DNA of 32,064 nucleotides from Manganibacter manganicus (GTDB lineage Bacteria; Pseudomonadota; Alphaproteobacteria; Rhizobiales; Rhizobiaceae), in contig NZ_MDET01000029.1 in the NCBI RefSeq assembly GCF_002075885.1, positions 1-32,064 of the forward strand. The letters run 5' to 3'. Positions 22,449-30,383 of this stretch are shown in pieces (the stretch's first letter is position 1; each line of letters opens with the position of its first letter). The translations under genes were made by a program, and so were the position numbers. The notes under the pieces were generated by a model. The model was given only the letters and a program-made list of their open reading frames with translations. It was not told where the DNA came from and searched no databases.

Positions 22449-23369
22449 TCATGCGAATGGGACGGCTGCTGTGCCCTTGGGCAGTTTGGCCTCGTCATCG
22501 GGTTCGACATGGATGGTGATCCGCACCGAGGGAATTTCGGCTTTCAGGGCATCTTCGATGCGGTCGCAGATGACATGGCTTTCGCCGACGCTCATGTCGG
22601 CGTTCACCACCAGATGAAACTCGATAAAGGTGGCACGCCCGGCGATGCGCGTCTTGAGATCGTGTACCTCCAGCGCCCCCTTGGAATTGGCGGAGATGAT
22701 GTCGCGGATGCGTACGTTTTCCTGGATGTCCACCGCACGATCCATCAGGCCGCTGAGCGACTCGCCGGTCACTTTCCAGCCCTGATAAAGAATATTCAAC
22801 GCCACCAGCAACGCCAGCAGCGGGTCGAGCAGATGCCAGCCGGTAACGACCGCCGCGACGAGGCCGACAAGCACGCCGACAGAGGTGACAACGTCTGTCA
22901 TCAGGTGCTGTCCGTCCGCCACCAAAGCCGGCGATTTTTGCGCGCGGCCGTTGCGGATGAGCATAAAGGCCCAACCCGCATTGATGATGGCTGCACCGGA
23001 GTTTACCGCCAGGCCGGGCCAGGGTTGGTCGAGCGCTACCGGATGGCCAAGCGATTGCCATACCTTGGCGATGATCAGCAAGGCGGCGACGACGATGAGC
23101 ACGCCTTCCAGCACGGCCGAAAAATATTCGGCCTTGTGGTGGCCGAAGGGATGATCCTCATCCGCAGGCGTATGACTGACAAGGATCGCCCAATAGGCGG
23201 CAATAGCCGTGACCACGTTGGCGATCGATTCCAGCGCATCGGAATAGAGCGCGACCGAGCCGGTCATTTTCCAGGCCAGCAGTTTCAGCGCCGTCACCAC
23301 GAAGGCAACGGCGATCGACCAGAAGGCAAGGGTAACGACCTTCGACTTGGAGGCGACTGATCCGGCCAT
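22449..23369 (-). CDS. Cation diffusion facilitator (CDF) metal efflux protein
   Basis: The 306-residue protein has the CDF plan: about six membrane helices in residues 15-205 and a cytoplasmic C-terminal domain (about 210-300) with HDLKTRIAGRATFIEFHLVV and the IHVEP strand. Helix 2 reads YSDALESIANVV, where the usual D-x3-D metal pair has D44 with E47/S48. Helix 5 has DGQHLMTD with the H-x3-D pair. The HPFGHHKAEYF motif is present and typical of Fe/Zn/Mn subfamily members; the metal cannot be named from this. Its start is 8 bp after the trpE(G) stop with no Shine-Dalgarno, so it is probably co-transcribed and translationally coupled. Confidence 0.9.
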   Translation of the reverse strand: MAGSVASKSKVVTLAFWSIAVAFVVTALKLLAWKMTGSVALYSDALESIANVVTAIAAYWAILVSHTPADEDHPFGHHKAEYFSAVLEGVLIVVAALLIIAKVWQSLGHPVALDQPWPGLAVNSGAAIINAGWAFMLIRNGRAQKSPALVADGQHLMTDVVTSVGVLVGLVAAVVTGWHLLDPLLALLVALNILYQGWKVTGESLSGLMDRAVDIQENVRIRDIISANSKGALEVHDLKTRIAGRATFIEFHLVVNADMSVGESHVICDRIEDALKAEIPSVRITIHVEPDDEAKLPKGTAAVPFA

Positions 23370-23377
23370 GATTGCGG

Positions 23378-25567
23378 CTACGCCGCTTTTTCCCGGGCCT
23401 TGCGCGGCAGATGCACGACCACGTTCTCGATCATGCGCATGCCGGCGTCGCCGCCCAGCGACATGATCGATTCAGGATGGAACTGCACGGCCGCGACCGG
23501 CTCCTTGCGGTGTTCGAACGCCATGATCGTGCCGTCCTCGCTCGTCGCAGTTATCTCGAAATCCTTCGGTAGGCTGGCCGGATCGGCAAAGATCGAGTGA
23601 TAGCGCCCGACGGTGACTTCTCCCGGCAGGCCGGAAAAGACGATGCCCGGCTTGGAAACGTGGATGCGCGACGGCTTGCCGTGCATGGGGATGGCGAGCT
23701 GACGCAATTCGCCGCCATAAGCTTCCGCCAGTGCCTGAAGGCCAAGGCACACGCCGAAGATCGGCAGGCCGCGGCGCCGCGCCTTCCTGATGGTCGCGGC
23801 ACAGTCGAAATCCTTCGGCGTGCCGGGGCCGGGCGAAAGCACGACGAGATCGGGCTTCAGGCGGTCGAACATTTCATCCGCGACCGGACTGCGTACGGTG
23901 GAAACATCGGCGCCCGTCTGGCGGAAGTAATTCGCCAGCGTATGCACGAAAGAGTCCTCATGATCGACCAGCAGGACCTTGACTCCTTTGCCGACGCGCG
24001 CGGTGTCGCGTTGTGTTGCGGGGGAGTTTCCGGCCTTGGCGTCGCGAATGGCGGAGATCATGGCAGATGCTTTCAGTTCGGTTTCGGCTTCCTCGTCCTC
24101 GGGGACGGAATCAAACAGCAGCGTGGCGCCGGCACGCACCTCGGCGATGCCGTCCTTGATGCGGATGGTGCGCAGAGTCAGGCCGGTGTTCAGGTCGCCA
24201 TTGAAGTGCACCATGCCGATGGCGCCGCCATACCAGGCGCGCGGGCTTTTCTCGTTGTTCTCGATAAAGCGCATGGCCCACAATTTTGGCGCGCCGGTTA
24301 CGGTGACGGCCCAGGCGTGGGTGAGGAAAGCGTCGAAGGCGTCCATGCCTTCGCGCAGCCGGCCTTCGATGTGATCGACCGTGTGGATGAGGCGCGAATA
24401 CATCTCGATCTGCCGCCGGCCGATGACACGCACCGACGCCGGTTCGCAAACTCGGGATTTGTCGTTGCGATCGACGTCCGAACACATGGTCAGTTCGGAT
24501 TCGTCCTTCTTTGAGTTGAGCAGTTTGAGGATCTGCTCGTGATCCGAAATGGCGTCGTCGCCGCGCTTGATGGTGCCGGAGATCGGGCAGGTTTCGACGC
24601 GCCGGCCATTGACGCGCACGAACATTTCTGGCGAGGCGCCGATGAGATACTCGTTCTCGCCCAGATTGATGAAGAAGGAATAGGGCGAGGGGTTGATGGT
24701 CTTCAGCCGGCGCGAAATGTCGGACGGCGCGCTTTCGCAACGCTCGTAGAACATCTGCCCGGGCACCACCTCGAACAGGTCGCCACGCTTGAAACTATCC
24801 ATGGCACGCCGCACCAGGTTGGCATATTCGCCGGGCTCATGGTCGCCGCGCGGCGGAATGCGGTCAGCCGGCCTGAACGGGCTTGTCTTGCCCTCGCGGG
24901 GAAGGTTTTCGGTGGAGAAGCCGTCACCGGCATAGTCGTAGCGGTCGGTCCAGGCCTTGGCCGAATAGTGATCGACGACGAGAATTTCGTCGGGCAGATA
25001 GAGAACCAGATCGCGCTGGCTTTGCTTGCGCTCCAGTCTGTATTCGACCGGATCGAACTGGAAGGCGAGGTCGTAGCCGAAGGCGCCGTAAAGGCCGAGA
25101 TTGGCGTCTTCCGGTGATTTGAACAAAGCGGTGACCGCGCGCAGCACGGTAAAGACGGAAGGAACGCGGCTGCGTTCTTCCTCGGTGAAGATGCGCCCCG
25201 GCTGCGCCACTTCGAGGCGGATCAGGCTGGCCGTGCTTTCCAGGATGGTGATTTCGGCCGATCTCCCGAGGGTCTTGCCGATGATCGGCAGCAGCGTCTC
25301 ACCGCGAGCATTCAGCGCCTCGATCTTCATGGCACGGCCGCGCGCCGAGATGACGAGCGGCGGATCGATGATGGCGGTGTCCCAGCGCGTGTAACGGCCC
25401 GGATACTCGTAATTGGAGGAAAAGACCGCGCCGCGCCGCGAATCGAGGCGCTGGATATAGGCGTCGATCGCCCCCTCATAGGGTGTTTCATGGCGCTGGC
25501 GGGTGATGGCAATGCCGCCCGCCGTGATAAAGCGCTCGGCGCCATTATCCAGGATTTCAACCGTCAT
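23378..25567 (-). CDS. trpE(G): Anthranilate synthase, fused TrpE-TrpG
   Basis: This is the fused anthranilate synthase of rhizobia (chorismate plus glutamine to anthranilate), 729 residues from ATG 25567, preceded by GGAG; this length equals that known in Sinorhizobium. The N-terminal two thirds are TrpE. They include the ILESTASLI allosteric-site stretch for tryptophan feedback, GDLFEVVPGQMF, CPISGTIKRG and SELTMCSDVDRNDKSRVCEPGS-type chorismate-binding motifs. The C-terminal third is a class I glutamine amidotransferase with GVCLGLQAL (Cys607) and QFHPESIMS. The gene is controlled by the trpL attenuator. A CDF gene follows 8 bp downstream. Confidence 0.97.
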   Translation of the reverse strand: MTVEILDNGAERFITAGGIAITRQRHETPYEGAIDAYIQRLDSRRGAVFSSNYEYPGRYTRWDTAIIDPPLVISARGRAMKIEALNARGETLLPIIGKTLGRSAEITILESTASLIRLEVAQPGRIFTEEERSRVPSVFTVLRAVTALFKSPEDANLGLYGAFGYDLAFQFDPVEYRLERKQSQRDLVLYLPDEILVVDHYSAKAWTDRYDYAGDGFSTENLPREGKTSPFRPADRIPPRGDHEPGEYANLVRRAMDSFKRGDLFEVVPGQMFYERCESAPSDISRRLKTINPSPYSFFINLGENEYLIGASPEMFVRVNGRRVETCPISGTIKRGDDAISDHEQILKLLNSKKDESELTMCSDVDRNDKSRVCEPASVRVIGRRQIEMYSRLIHTVDHIEGRLREGMDAFDAFLTHAWAVTVTGAPKLWAMRFIENNEKSPRAWYGGAIGMVHFNGDLNTGLTLRTIRIKDGIAEVRAGATLLFDSVPEDEEAETELKASAMISAIRDAKAGNSPATQRDTARVGKGVKVLLVDHEDSFVHTLANYFRQTGADVSTVRSPVADEMFDRLKPDLVVLSPGPGTPKDFDCAATIRKARRRGLPIFGVCLGLQALAEAYGGELRQLAIPMHGKPSRIHVSKPGIVFSGLPGEVTVGRYHSIFADPASLPKDFEITATSEDGTIMAFEHRKEPVAAVQFHPESIMSLGGDAGMRMIENVVVHLPRKAREKAA

Positions 25568-25605
25568 TGCCGTCTCCATTCGCTCGGGCAACGGACCCGG
25601 AATGG

Positions 25606-25683
25606 CTGAAAAACAAATGGCCGCCCGGACATCCCGTTGCGGCCACCATCCAGTTTTCACGCGCACGCGCTCCGTCAGGCCGC
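25606..25683 (-). promoter_or_regulatory. trpE(G) transcription attenuator
   Basis: On the minus strand, TGGCCGC (25639-25645) pairs with GCGGCCA (25618-25624) to form a terminator followed by TTTGTTTTT. The same GGCCGC can pair instead with GCGGCC at 25678-25683, just after the leader stop, giving an antiterminator. The two folds exclude each other. Ribosome stalling at the three Trp codons would decide between them, as in rhizobial trpE(G). Confidence 0.88.
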
Positions 25684-25686
25684 TTT

Positions 25687-25731
25687 CTAGCCGACCCACC
25701 ACCAAGCAGTCTTGGACGAGCGCATGTTCAT
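25687..25731 (-). CDS. trpL: Tryptophan leader peptide TrpL
   Basis: A 14-codon frame encodes MNMRSSKTAWWWVG with three tandem Trp codons at 10-12, ending just before the antiterminator arm. Size, Trp triplet and position match the trpL of Sinorhizobium and related bacteria, where the peptide controls trpE(G) and can act in trans. The AUG falls within 1-2 bases of the start predicted from the promoter (25739-25767), so the message may be leaderless. No Shine-Dalgarno is visible. Confidence 0.92.
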   Translation of the reverse strand: MNMRSSKTAWWWVG

Positions 25732-25738
25732 GGCAAAA

Positions 25739-25767
25739 CCCATAGCGGCGAACCGGTGGTCGTGCAA
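25739..25767 (-). promoter_or_regulatory. Candidate trp operon promoter
   Basis: On the minus strand TTGCAC (25762-25767), a 17-base spacer, then TATGGG (25739-25744). The predicted start is about 25732, at the trpL AUG. The spacing is ideal; the -10 is a moderate match. Confidence 0.65.
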
Positions 25768-25791
25768 CTGAATTTCGCTTCGCGCAAATGG

Positions 25792-25824
25792 AAAGGCCGG
25801 CGCCGGGAGAGAACGGCGCCGGCC
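25792..25824 (-). terminator. Intrinsic terminator of the ABC operon
   Basis: GGCCGGCGCC and GGCGCCGGCC form a perfect 10-bp GC-rich stem with a 10-base loop. On the minus strand it is followed by TTTCCATTT. It lies 20 bp after the permease stop (25845) and separates the ABC operon from the trp promoter. Confidence 0.85.
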
Positions 25825-25844
25825 AGAGGCAGGAAGGGAACCTG

Positions 25845-26804
25845 TCAGGCTCTGATTTCCTGCCGTTGGAAGGCGACATAGGCGATGGTGAACAGCACCA
25901 GCAGGGCCGCGATCATGCCGGCGACCTGCGGCCAGACCAGCGCGATGCTCTGCGACAGCGGCAAGGGTGCGCCCATGATGGCACCGTTCATCTGGCTGGC
26001 AAAAAGTAGCCCGAGCGAGCGCGTGGCCGGATTGAGCAGCGCCAGTGTCGCCTCGCCATAAAGCACGTTGGGAGAGACGCGGGCGATGGCCTGCTGCAGG
26101 TTGATCTGATGCACCGCCGTCATCGGGTTGAGCGGATCGACGGGCGCAAGGGCGCCGGCAATCAGCGGTGCGAGCATCGGCCAGAATACGGTGAAGACCA
26201 GCCATAGCGTCAGCGCGCACAGCGCCGAGGTTGCCGGCGATTTCACCACTGTGGAAAAGGCCATCGCCACGGCCAGCCATACGCCGGCATAGACGAAGGA
26301 GGCGAACAGGAAAGCCAGCCCGCGCGCGATTTCCTCGCCGCTTGGCGGCAGACCCAGAAGCAGGATGCCCAACCCGGTGACGAGCAGCCACAGCGCCAGC
26401 AGGCAGATGGCGATGACCAGCAGGCCACCGAGGAATTTTCCCGTCAGCAGTGCGTCGCGATAGATCGGTTGCGACAGGATGCGCGACAGGGTGCGGCGGC
26501 TGTATTCGCCATTGATGGCATCGAAACCGAGTGCAATCGCCACCAGCGGGATCAGGAAGCCCAGGAACGAGACGAAAGAGGGCAGCGGTTGCTGCGCGGT
26601 GGTGAACAGGCGCAGGAACAGGAACTCGTCCTCACTCACCGTCATCTTGATCTGGCCGATCGCCGCATAGACCGAGCCAATGGCCGTCAGGATAACGAGC
26701 AGCATCACCAGATGGATGCGGGCGCTGTTCATATGGTCGGCCGCTTCCTTGAGCGCGACCGTGGCCAGGCCCTGAAAGGGCGATCCCTCACGCCGCGACG
26801 TCAT
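25845..26804 (-). CDS. ABC-2 type transporter permease (NosY-like)
   Basis: This 319-residue protein is a single-polypeptide ABC-2 permease with about six membrane helices. An N-terminal helix (IHLVMLLVILTAIGSVYAAI) is followed by an extracytoplasmic loop of about 40 residues, then the hallmark FLGFLIPLVAIALGFDAINGEYSRRTLSRILSQPIYRDALLTGKF segment, a coupling region common to NosY-like permeases. Start 26804 has GGAGAG four bases upstream. Its coding start overlaps the ATPase 3' end by 17 bp, so translation is coupled. It works with the ATPase and the NEW3 protein; substrate is unknown. Confidence 0.88.
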   Translation of the reverse strand: MTSRREGSPFQGLATVALKEAADHMNSARIHLVMLLVILTAIGSVYAAIGQIKMTVSEDEFLFLRLFTTAQQPLPSFVSFLGFLIPLVAIALGFDAINGEYSRRTLSRILSQPIYRDALLTGKFLGGLLVIAICLLALWLLVTGLGILLLGLPPSGEEIARGLAFLFASFVYAGVWLAVAMAFSTVVKSPATSALCALTLWLVFTVFWPMLAPLIAGALAPVDPLNPMTAVHQINLQQAIARVSPNVLYGEATLALLNPATRSLGLLFASQMNGAIMGAPLPLSQSIALVWPQVAGMIAALLVLFTIAYVAFQRQEIRA

Positions 26805-27729
26805 GGTTCTCTCCCTCGAAGAAATGGACATAGACGTCATCAAGACTGGATTGGCGGATGGTCATGGATTGCAGCGCCCCGCCGGCATTCACCACCTTGC
26901 GGGCAATCTCGGCGCGCACGTCGTCGCTGGCATCGACACGCCAATGGTTTGGTCTGATGATGGAGACGGCCGATATGTGCGGCAGGCCTTTCAGCACGCA
27001 AGGCAGATCGACGCCGTTGGCCTCGACCTCCACGACATGCGTGCCGCCAAGCACGCCGGTCGTCAGTTCCGCGACATTGCCGATCAGCCCAATGCCGCCG
27101 CGCTTAAACAGCGCCACGCGGTCACAGATCGTCTGCATCATCGAAAGCAGGTGCGAGGAAAGCACGATGGTGACGCCTTCGGCCGCCAGTTCCCTGATCT
27201 GTTCGAGCAATTCCTGCGTCGATTGCGGGTCGAGCCCGGATGTCGGCTCGTCGAGGATGGCGATCTCGGCCTGCTTGACCAGCACTTCGGCAAGGCCGAG
27301 CCGTTGGCGCATGCCGCGGGAAAAGGCGCCGACGCGCTTGTCGCCGACATCGGCAAGGCGCACCCGCCCGAGCGCCTCGCCGATGCGCCGGCCCGCCTCG
27401 GCGGATGCCAGGCCGGTGAGGCGTGCCGTGTAGGCCAGGTTCTCGCGCGCCGTCAGATGGTCGTAGAAGCCGATCTGGTCGGGCAGGTAGCCAACCCGCC
27501 GCTTGACCTGAAGCGGCTGGCGCAGCGGGTCGAGGCCGAGGACGCGGATGGAACCCGCGCTTGGCTCCGTCAAGCCAAGCAGCAGCAGGATGGTGGTGGT
27601 CTTGCCCGACCCGTTCGGCCCGAGCAGGCCGAACACTTCGCCCTTGCCGATCGTCAGGTCGATGCCGTCGACGGCGGTGAAGCGACCATAGCGCTTGACC
27701 AGTCCGTCTGCCTCGATGACCGGGGTCAT
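26788..27729 (-). CDS. ABC transporter ATP-binding protein (NosF/CcmA-type)
   Basis: The 313-residue ATPase has Walker A GPNGSGKT (residues 37-44), Q-loop GYLPDQIGFYDHLTA, the signature FSRGMRQRLGLAEVL, Walker B IAILDEPTSGLDP, and SSHLL with the H-loop. A C-terminal extension of about 90 residues (GVLGGTHVVEVEANGVDLP and ALQSMTIRQSSLDDVYVHFF) is the DUF4162-like accessory domain of DrrA/NosF-type export ATPases. Its ATG overlaps the NEW3-protein stop (ATGA), and its end overlaps the permease start, so the three genes form one translationally coupled operon. Confidence 0.92.
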   Translation of the reverse strand: MTPVIEADGLVKRYGRFTAVDGIDLTIGKGEVFGLLGPNGSGKTTTILLLLGLTEPSAGSIRVLGLDPLRQPLQVKRRVGYLPDQIGFYDHLTARENLAYTARLTGLASAEAGRRIGEALGRVRLADVGDKRVGAFSRGMRQRLGLAEVLVKQAEIAILDEPTSGLDPQSTQELLEQIRELAAEGVTIVLSSHLLSMMQTICDRVALFKRGGIGLIGNVAELTTGVLGGTHVVEVEANGVDLPCVLKGLPHISAVSIIRPNHWRVDASDDVRAEIARKVVNAGGALQSMTIRQSSLDDVYVHFFEGENHDVAA

Positions 27730-28949
27730 CTGCGGCCGTACCGCGTAACGGCAAAGGCGAAGATCAACGCAGCGATGCCGATGACGCCAAGCCCGCTGAC
27801 GCCCCACAGCGTCGAGGTTTTGACGGTGACGCGAAAGTTGGCGCTGTCCGACGCACCGTCGCCATTGGCGCGGACGGAGACCATGTAATCGCCGGCGATG
27901 GCCTTGTCGGAAGGTGTCATCGACACGCCGACATTGGCGGTGTCGCCGGGCTGGATGACGTCGATCTTTTCAGGGTCGAACGTGACCTTCCAGCCGGACG
28001 GCGGGCTGGCCGAGAGTGCCACGTCGCGGGCCGGAGCCGAGCCGGAATTGGCAAGCGTGAATGTGAATGTGCGCTCCTGCCCGGCCGTGGCATCGCCGGA
28101 AAGCCGGCTTTGCGGTCCGGTCAGCGCGATTTCAGGCCGGCCGGTAATATCGAGCAGCAGATTGGTCTCGGCGTTGATGTCGCCGGCGGAGGCCGCCACC
28201 ATGACCGGATATTGCCCGGCCTTGGCGGTGTCCGGCGGCTGGACGCTGACCGTCATCGTCTTGGATTCGCCGGCCTTGAGCGGCAGGCTGGTCAATTCCT
28301 GCGAACCGTATTCCTCCTTGAACGTCACCTGGAAGCCGTCGGGAGCCTTGGAGAGCAGGTTCACCGTGGTGTCCTGCTGGCCCTCGTTCTTGATATCGAC
28401 CTTGTAGTCGAAGGCCGACTTGGCCGTGCCGCGCAGCGCCGGCAATTTCGGCTCAAGCGTCAGCTTGGCCGGTTCAATCTTGGTGAAGGCGAGTTTCATC
28501 GGCAGGGCAAGCGCCTGGCCCTGGCCCTTTGCCGTCACGGTGAAATTGATCGGCTTGTCTTCGCTGGCGCCTTTCGGCGGTGTCAGCTTGAGCGTCAGCG
28601 AGGCGCTGTCATTATAGGCGGCGATCGCGGCGTTGACCGGCTTGCCGCCGCCGTCCATTTCCCACTTCCAGCCCGAGGGCAGGCCATCGACACTGAATTC
28701 GACGCGTTGCGGCGGCAGGCCATGATTGGAAAGCTCGAGATTGACACTGACATCCTTGCCGATCTGGGCCGAAAATTCGGGATAGGATGTCGTCAGCCAA
28801 AGGCCTGAAGGCTGTGTCTCGGCGGTGTTTTCGGCCGATTGGGCGAAAGCCGGCAGCGGGGCGGCGATACTGAGCGCCGTCGTCATCATGGCGGCGGCAA
28901 GATAAAGCGAAGGGGATTTTAAGGACGCGCGAAAGCGTGCTGGAATCAC
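27726..28949 (-). CDS. Secreted/anchored NEW3-domain protein, ABC exporter partner
   Basis: The protein has a signal peptide (hydrophobic core with LYLAAAMMTTALSIAAPLPAFA, cleavage expected after AFA). Three to four immunoglobulin-like beta-sandwich repeats of the NPCBM-associated NEW3 type follow; each has a GSAPARDVALSASPPSGWKV- or LPPQRVEFSVDGLPSGWKW-like signature with NSGS/SNHG and PSGW. A single C-terminal membrane helix (LGVIGIAALIFAFAV) and a basic end complete it, so it is periplasmic and tethered. GTG at 28949 is chosen because GGGAG lies six bases before it; an ATG five codons earlier (28964) has no ribosome site. It is first in the operon, with the ATPase start overlapping its stop. 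Its role, probably in presenting or receiving the exported compound, is unknown. Confidence 0.83.
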   Translation of the reverse strand: MIPARFRASLKSPSLYLAAAMMTTALSIAAPLPAFAQSAENTAETQPSGLWLTTSYPEFSAQIGKDVSVNLELSNHGLPPQRVEFSVDGLPSGWKWEMDGGGKPVNAAIAAYNDSASLTLKLTPPKGASEDKPINFTVTAKGQGQALALPMKLAFTKIEPAKLTLEPKLPALRGTAKSAFDYKVDIKNEGQQDTTVNLLSKAPDGFQVTFKEEYGSQELTSLPLKAGESKTMTVSVQPPDTAKAGQYPVMVAASAGDINAETNLLLDITGRPEIALTGPQSRLSGDATAGQERTFTFTLANSGSAPARDVALSASPPSGWKVTFDPEKIDVIQPGDTANVGVSMTPSDKAIAGDYMVSVRANGDGASDSANFRVTVKTSTLWGVSGLGVIGIAALIFAFAVTRYGRR

Positions 28950-29045
28950 GACTGTCTCCCGCATGAGGTTAAAATAAATTGTTGTTTTGCAAAGCCTTGG
29001 AGACTTTAAGCAAGGCGAGAGGATGGCGGCATTTGTGGCGCGAAT

Positions 29046-29062
29046 GGGGCAATTTTCGCCCC
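29046..29062 (-). terminator. Weak hairpin downstream of the M14-family gene
   Basis: GGGGC-aattttc-GCCCC is an inverted repeat 78 bp after the gene's stop. No T-run follows, so this is a weak candidate terminator. The adjacent AATTCGCGAATT (29063-29074) is a perfect palindrome of unknown meaning. Confidence 0.3.
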
Positions 29063-29139
29063 AATTCGCGAATTCACGAAATTGTTCCCCAGATCAACAT
29101 TGCGTGATCTTTGGACGCGGCCGAGATTGCTTTACGGCT

Positions 29140-30192
29140 TCAGTCCTCTAGCGTGCCGGAGCGCGCGTCGTCGCTTCTTTTACTGCCGACCAGCTTGAGC
29201 AGATCTTCGCCCTGACGCGCGATGCGGCGCGAACGGCGGGTGAGGATATAACCGGCTTGCGGCGCCAACACGGGCGTGCGACCGTCCGTTTCGCCCGGTG
29301 CGTGAACGATGGTGGCAAGGCGCTGGCCTTCTTCGACATACTCGCCCGGCCTTACGTCATAGAGGATCGCGCCGCCGCGCGGCGCCGGCATCATGTCGAT
29401 GTTTTCGAGCGGCGCGACGACGCCATCGAAGCGGCGGGGTGTGCCAAGGGTGGAATCCTCGATGACACCGCGTGCGACCAGCAGGCGATAAAGCCCTTGC
29501 GCGTCAGAGGCGGCCGTTGCGCCATCGACGTCGAGAATGCCGCGATATTCGACGGTGGTGATGGCGAGTCGGTTCAGCTTGGCCTTGTCGGCGGCGAGAT
29601 AGGGATGGACCGAGGCCTCCTCGAAGGCGGAGCCGCTGGCGCCGCCCCACAGCAGAACCGCCTGAACGCCCATGGCGGCGGCGCAGTCTTCCATGGCCGG
29701 CCACAGCACGGCAGGTATATAAAGATAAGCCACGCCCTCATCGTCGCAATGCAGGTCGAGCACGATGTCATGGCCGATGGAGAGTTTCAGCAGCCTGGCC
29801 TTGAGGCGTTCATCGGTTGACATCGTGGCTTGGTCGGACGGCAGGAGGCTGGTATCCGGCCTGTCGATCAATGGAAAATCGCGGTTGAAATTGGTGCGCG
29901 TGCCGAGATGGAAGCGACCCTCGTGCTCGCCGAAATGATACTGCGCGCGGCCGATCGGGTTGGCCCAGGGAATCAGCGTGATGCCGCCCTTGATGCGGCT
30001 TTCGCGTTCGGCCTTTTCAAGCATCGGCATCAGCGCGTCGATGGCGACGGTGCCCGGCAGCTCGCCGGCGTGAAGGGCTGCTTGCAGATAAGCGGTGGGG
30101 GCGGCCTTGTCGGAGCCTTCGAAGCGGAAAACGGGAAATTCATAGGCGACGCCGATTGTATCGCCTGTGATGCGTTCGATTGTTTTGTTCAA
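29140..30192 (-). CDS. Succinylglutamate desuccinylase/aspartoacylase family protein (M14)
   Basis: The 350-residue protein begins at TTG 30192, chosen because GGGAG lies seven bases upstream and the upstream in-frame sequence (to 30279) has no family similarity. Zinc ligands are seen as H41-x2-E44 (ALHAGELPG) and H148 (LDLHCDDEG), and the GTRTNFNRDFP arginine region binds the substrate carboxylate. The C-terminal part (DVRPGEYVEEGQRLATIV) is the barrel-like domain of the AspA/AstE family. It removes an N-acyl group from an amino-acid-like substrate, but which one is not clear. It is downstream of fhs on the same strand, with a hairpin terminator between them. Confidence 0.87.
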   Translation of the reverse strand: MNKTIERITGDTIGVAYEFPVFRFEGSDKAAPTAYLQAALHAGELPGTVAIDALMPMLEKAERESRIKGGITLIPWANPIGRAQYHFGEHEGRFHLGTRTNFNRDFPLIDRPDTSLLPSDQATMSTDERLKARLLKLSIGHDIVLDLHCDDEGVAYLYIPAVLWPAMEDCAAAMGVQAVLLWGGASGSAFEEASVHPYLAADKAKLNRLAITTVEYRGILDVDGATAASDAQGLYRLLVARGVIEDSTLGTPRRFDGVVAPLENIDMMPAPRGGAILYDVRPGEYVEEGQRLATIVHAPGETDGRTPVLAPQAGYILTRRSRRIARQGEDLLKLVGSKRSDDARSGTLED

Positions 30193-30284
30193 TTGTTGGC
30201 TCCCTGATGTGGCGTGGTGCCTTGATGGCGCGTGAAGGGCCGAAAATCGAGGGGCAACGCCCAGAAAACTGGGTGCCAAAGCAG

Positions 30285-30308
30285 GAAAGGCGCCGATTGG
30301 CGCCTTTC
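30285..30308 (-). terminator. Intrinsic terminator-like hairpin after fhs
   Basis: GAAAGGCGCC and GGCGCCTTTC form a perfect 10-bp stem with a 4-base loop, 76 bp after the fhs stop (30384). The stem ends in TTTC on the minus strand. A smaller hairpin CCCAG-AAAA-CTGGG lies at 30260-30273. Either would stop fhs transcription before the next gene. Confidence 0.7.
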
Positions 30309-30383
30309 GCTATTGTTGGGTCTATTGTTGCAATCCGATTGTTGGGATTTGACCCATCGCCGGATCTGCAGAACCTTTGCCGC

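Noticed and set aside
22416..23360. 314-residue plus-strand frame antisense to the CDF gene
   Set aside because: Shadow frame with high His/Arg/Gln content and no recognisable domains.
29063..29074. AATTCGCGAATT perfect palindrome
   Set aside because: No linked gene or partner motif explains it; 12-bp symmetry alone is weak evidence.
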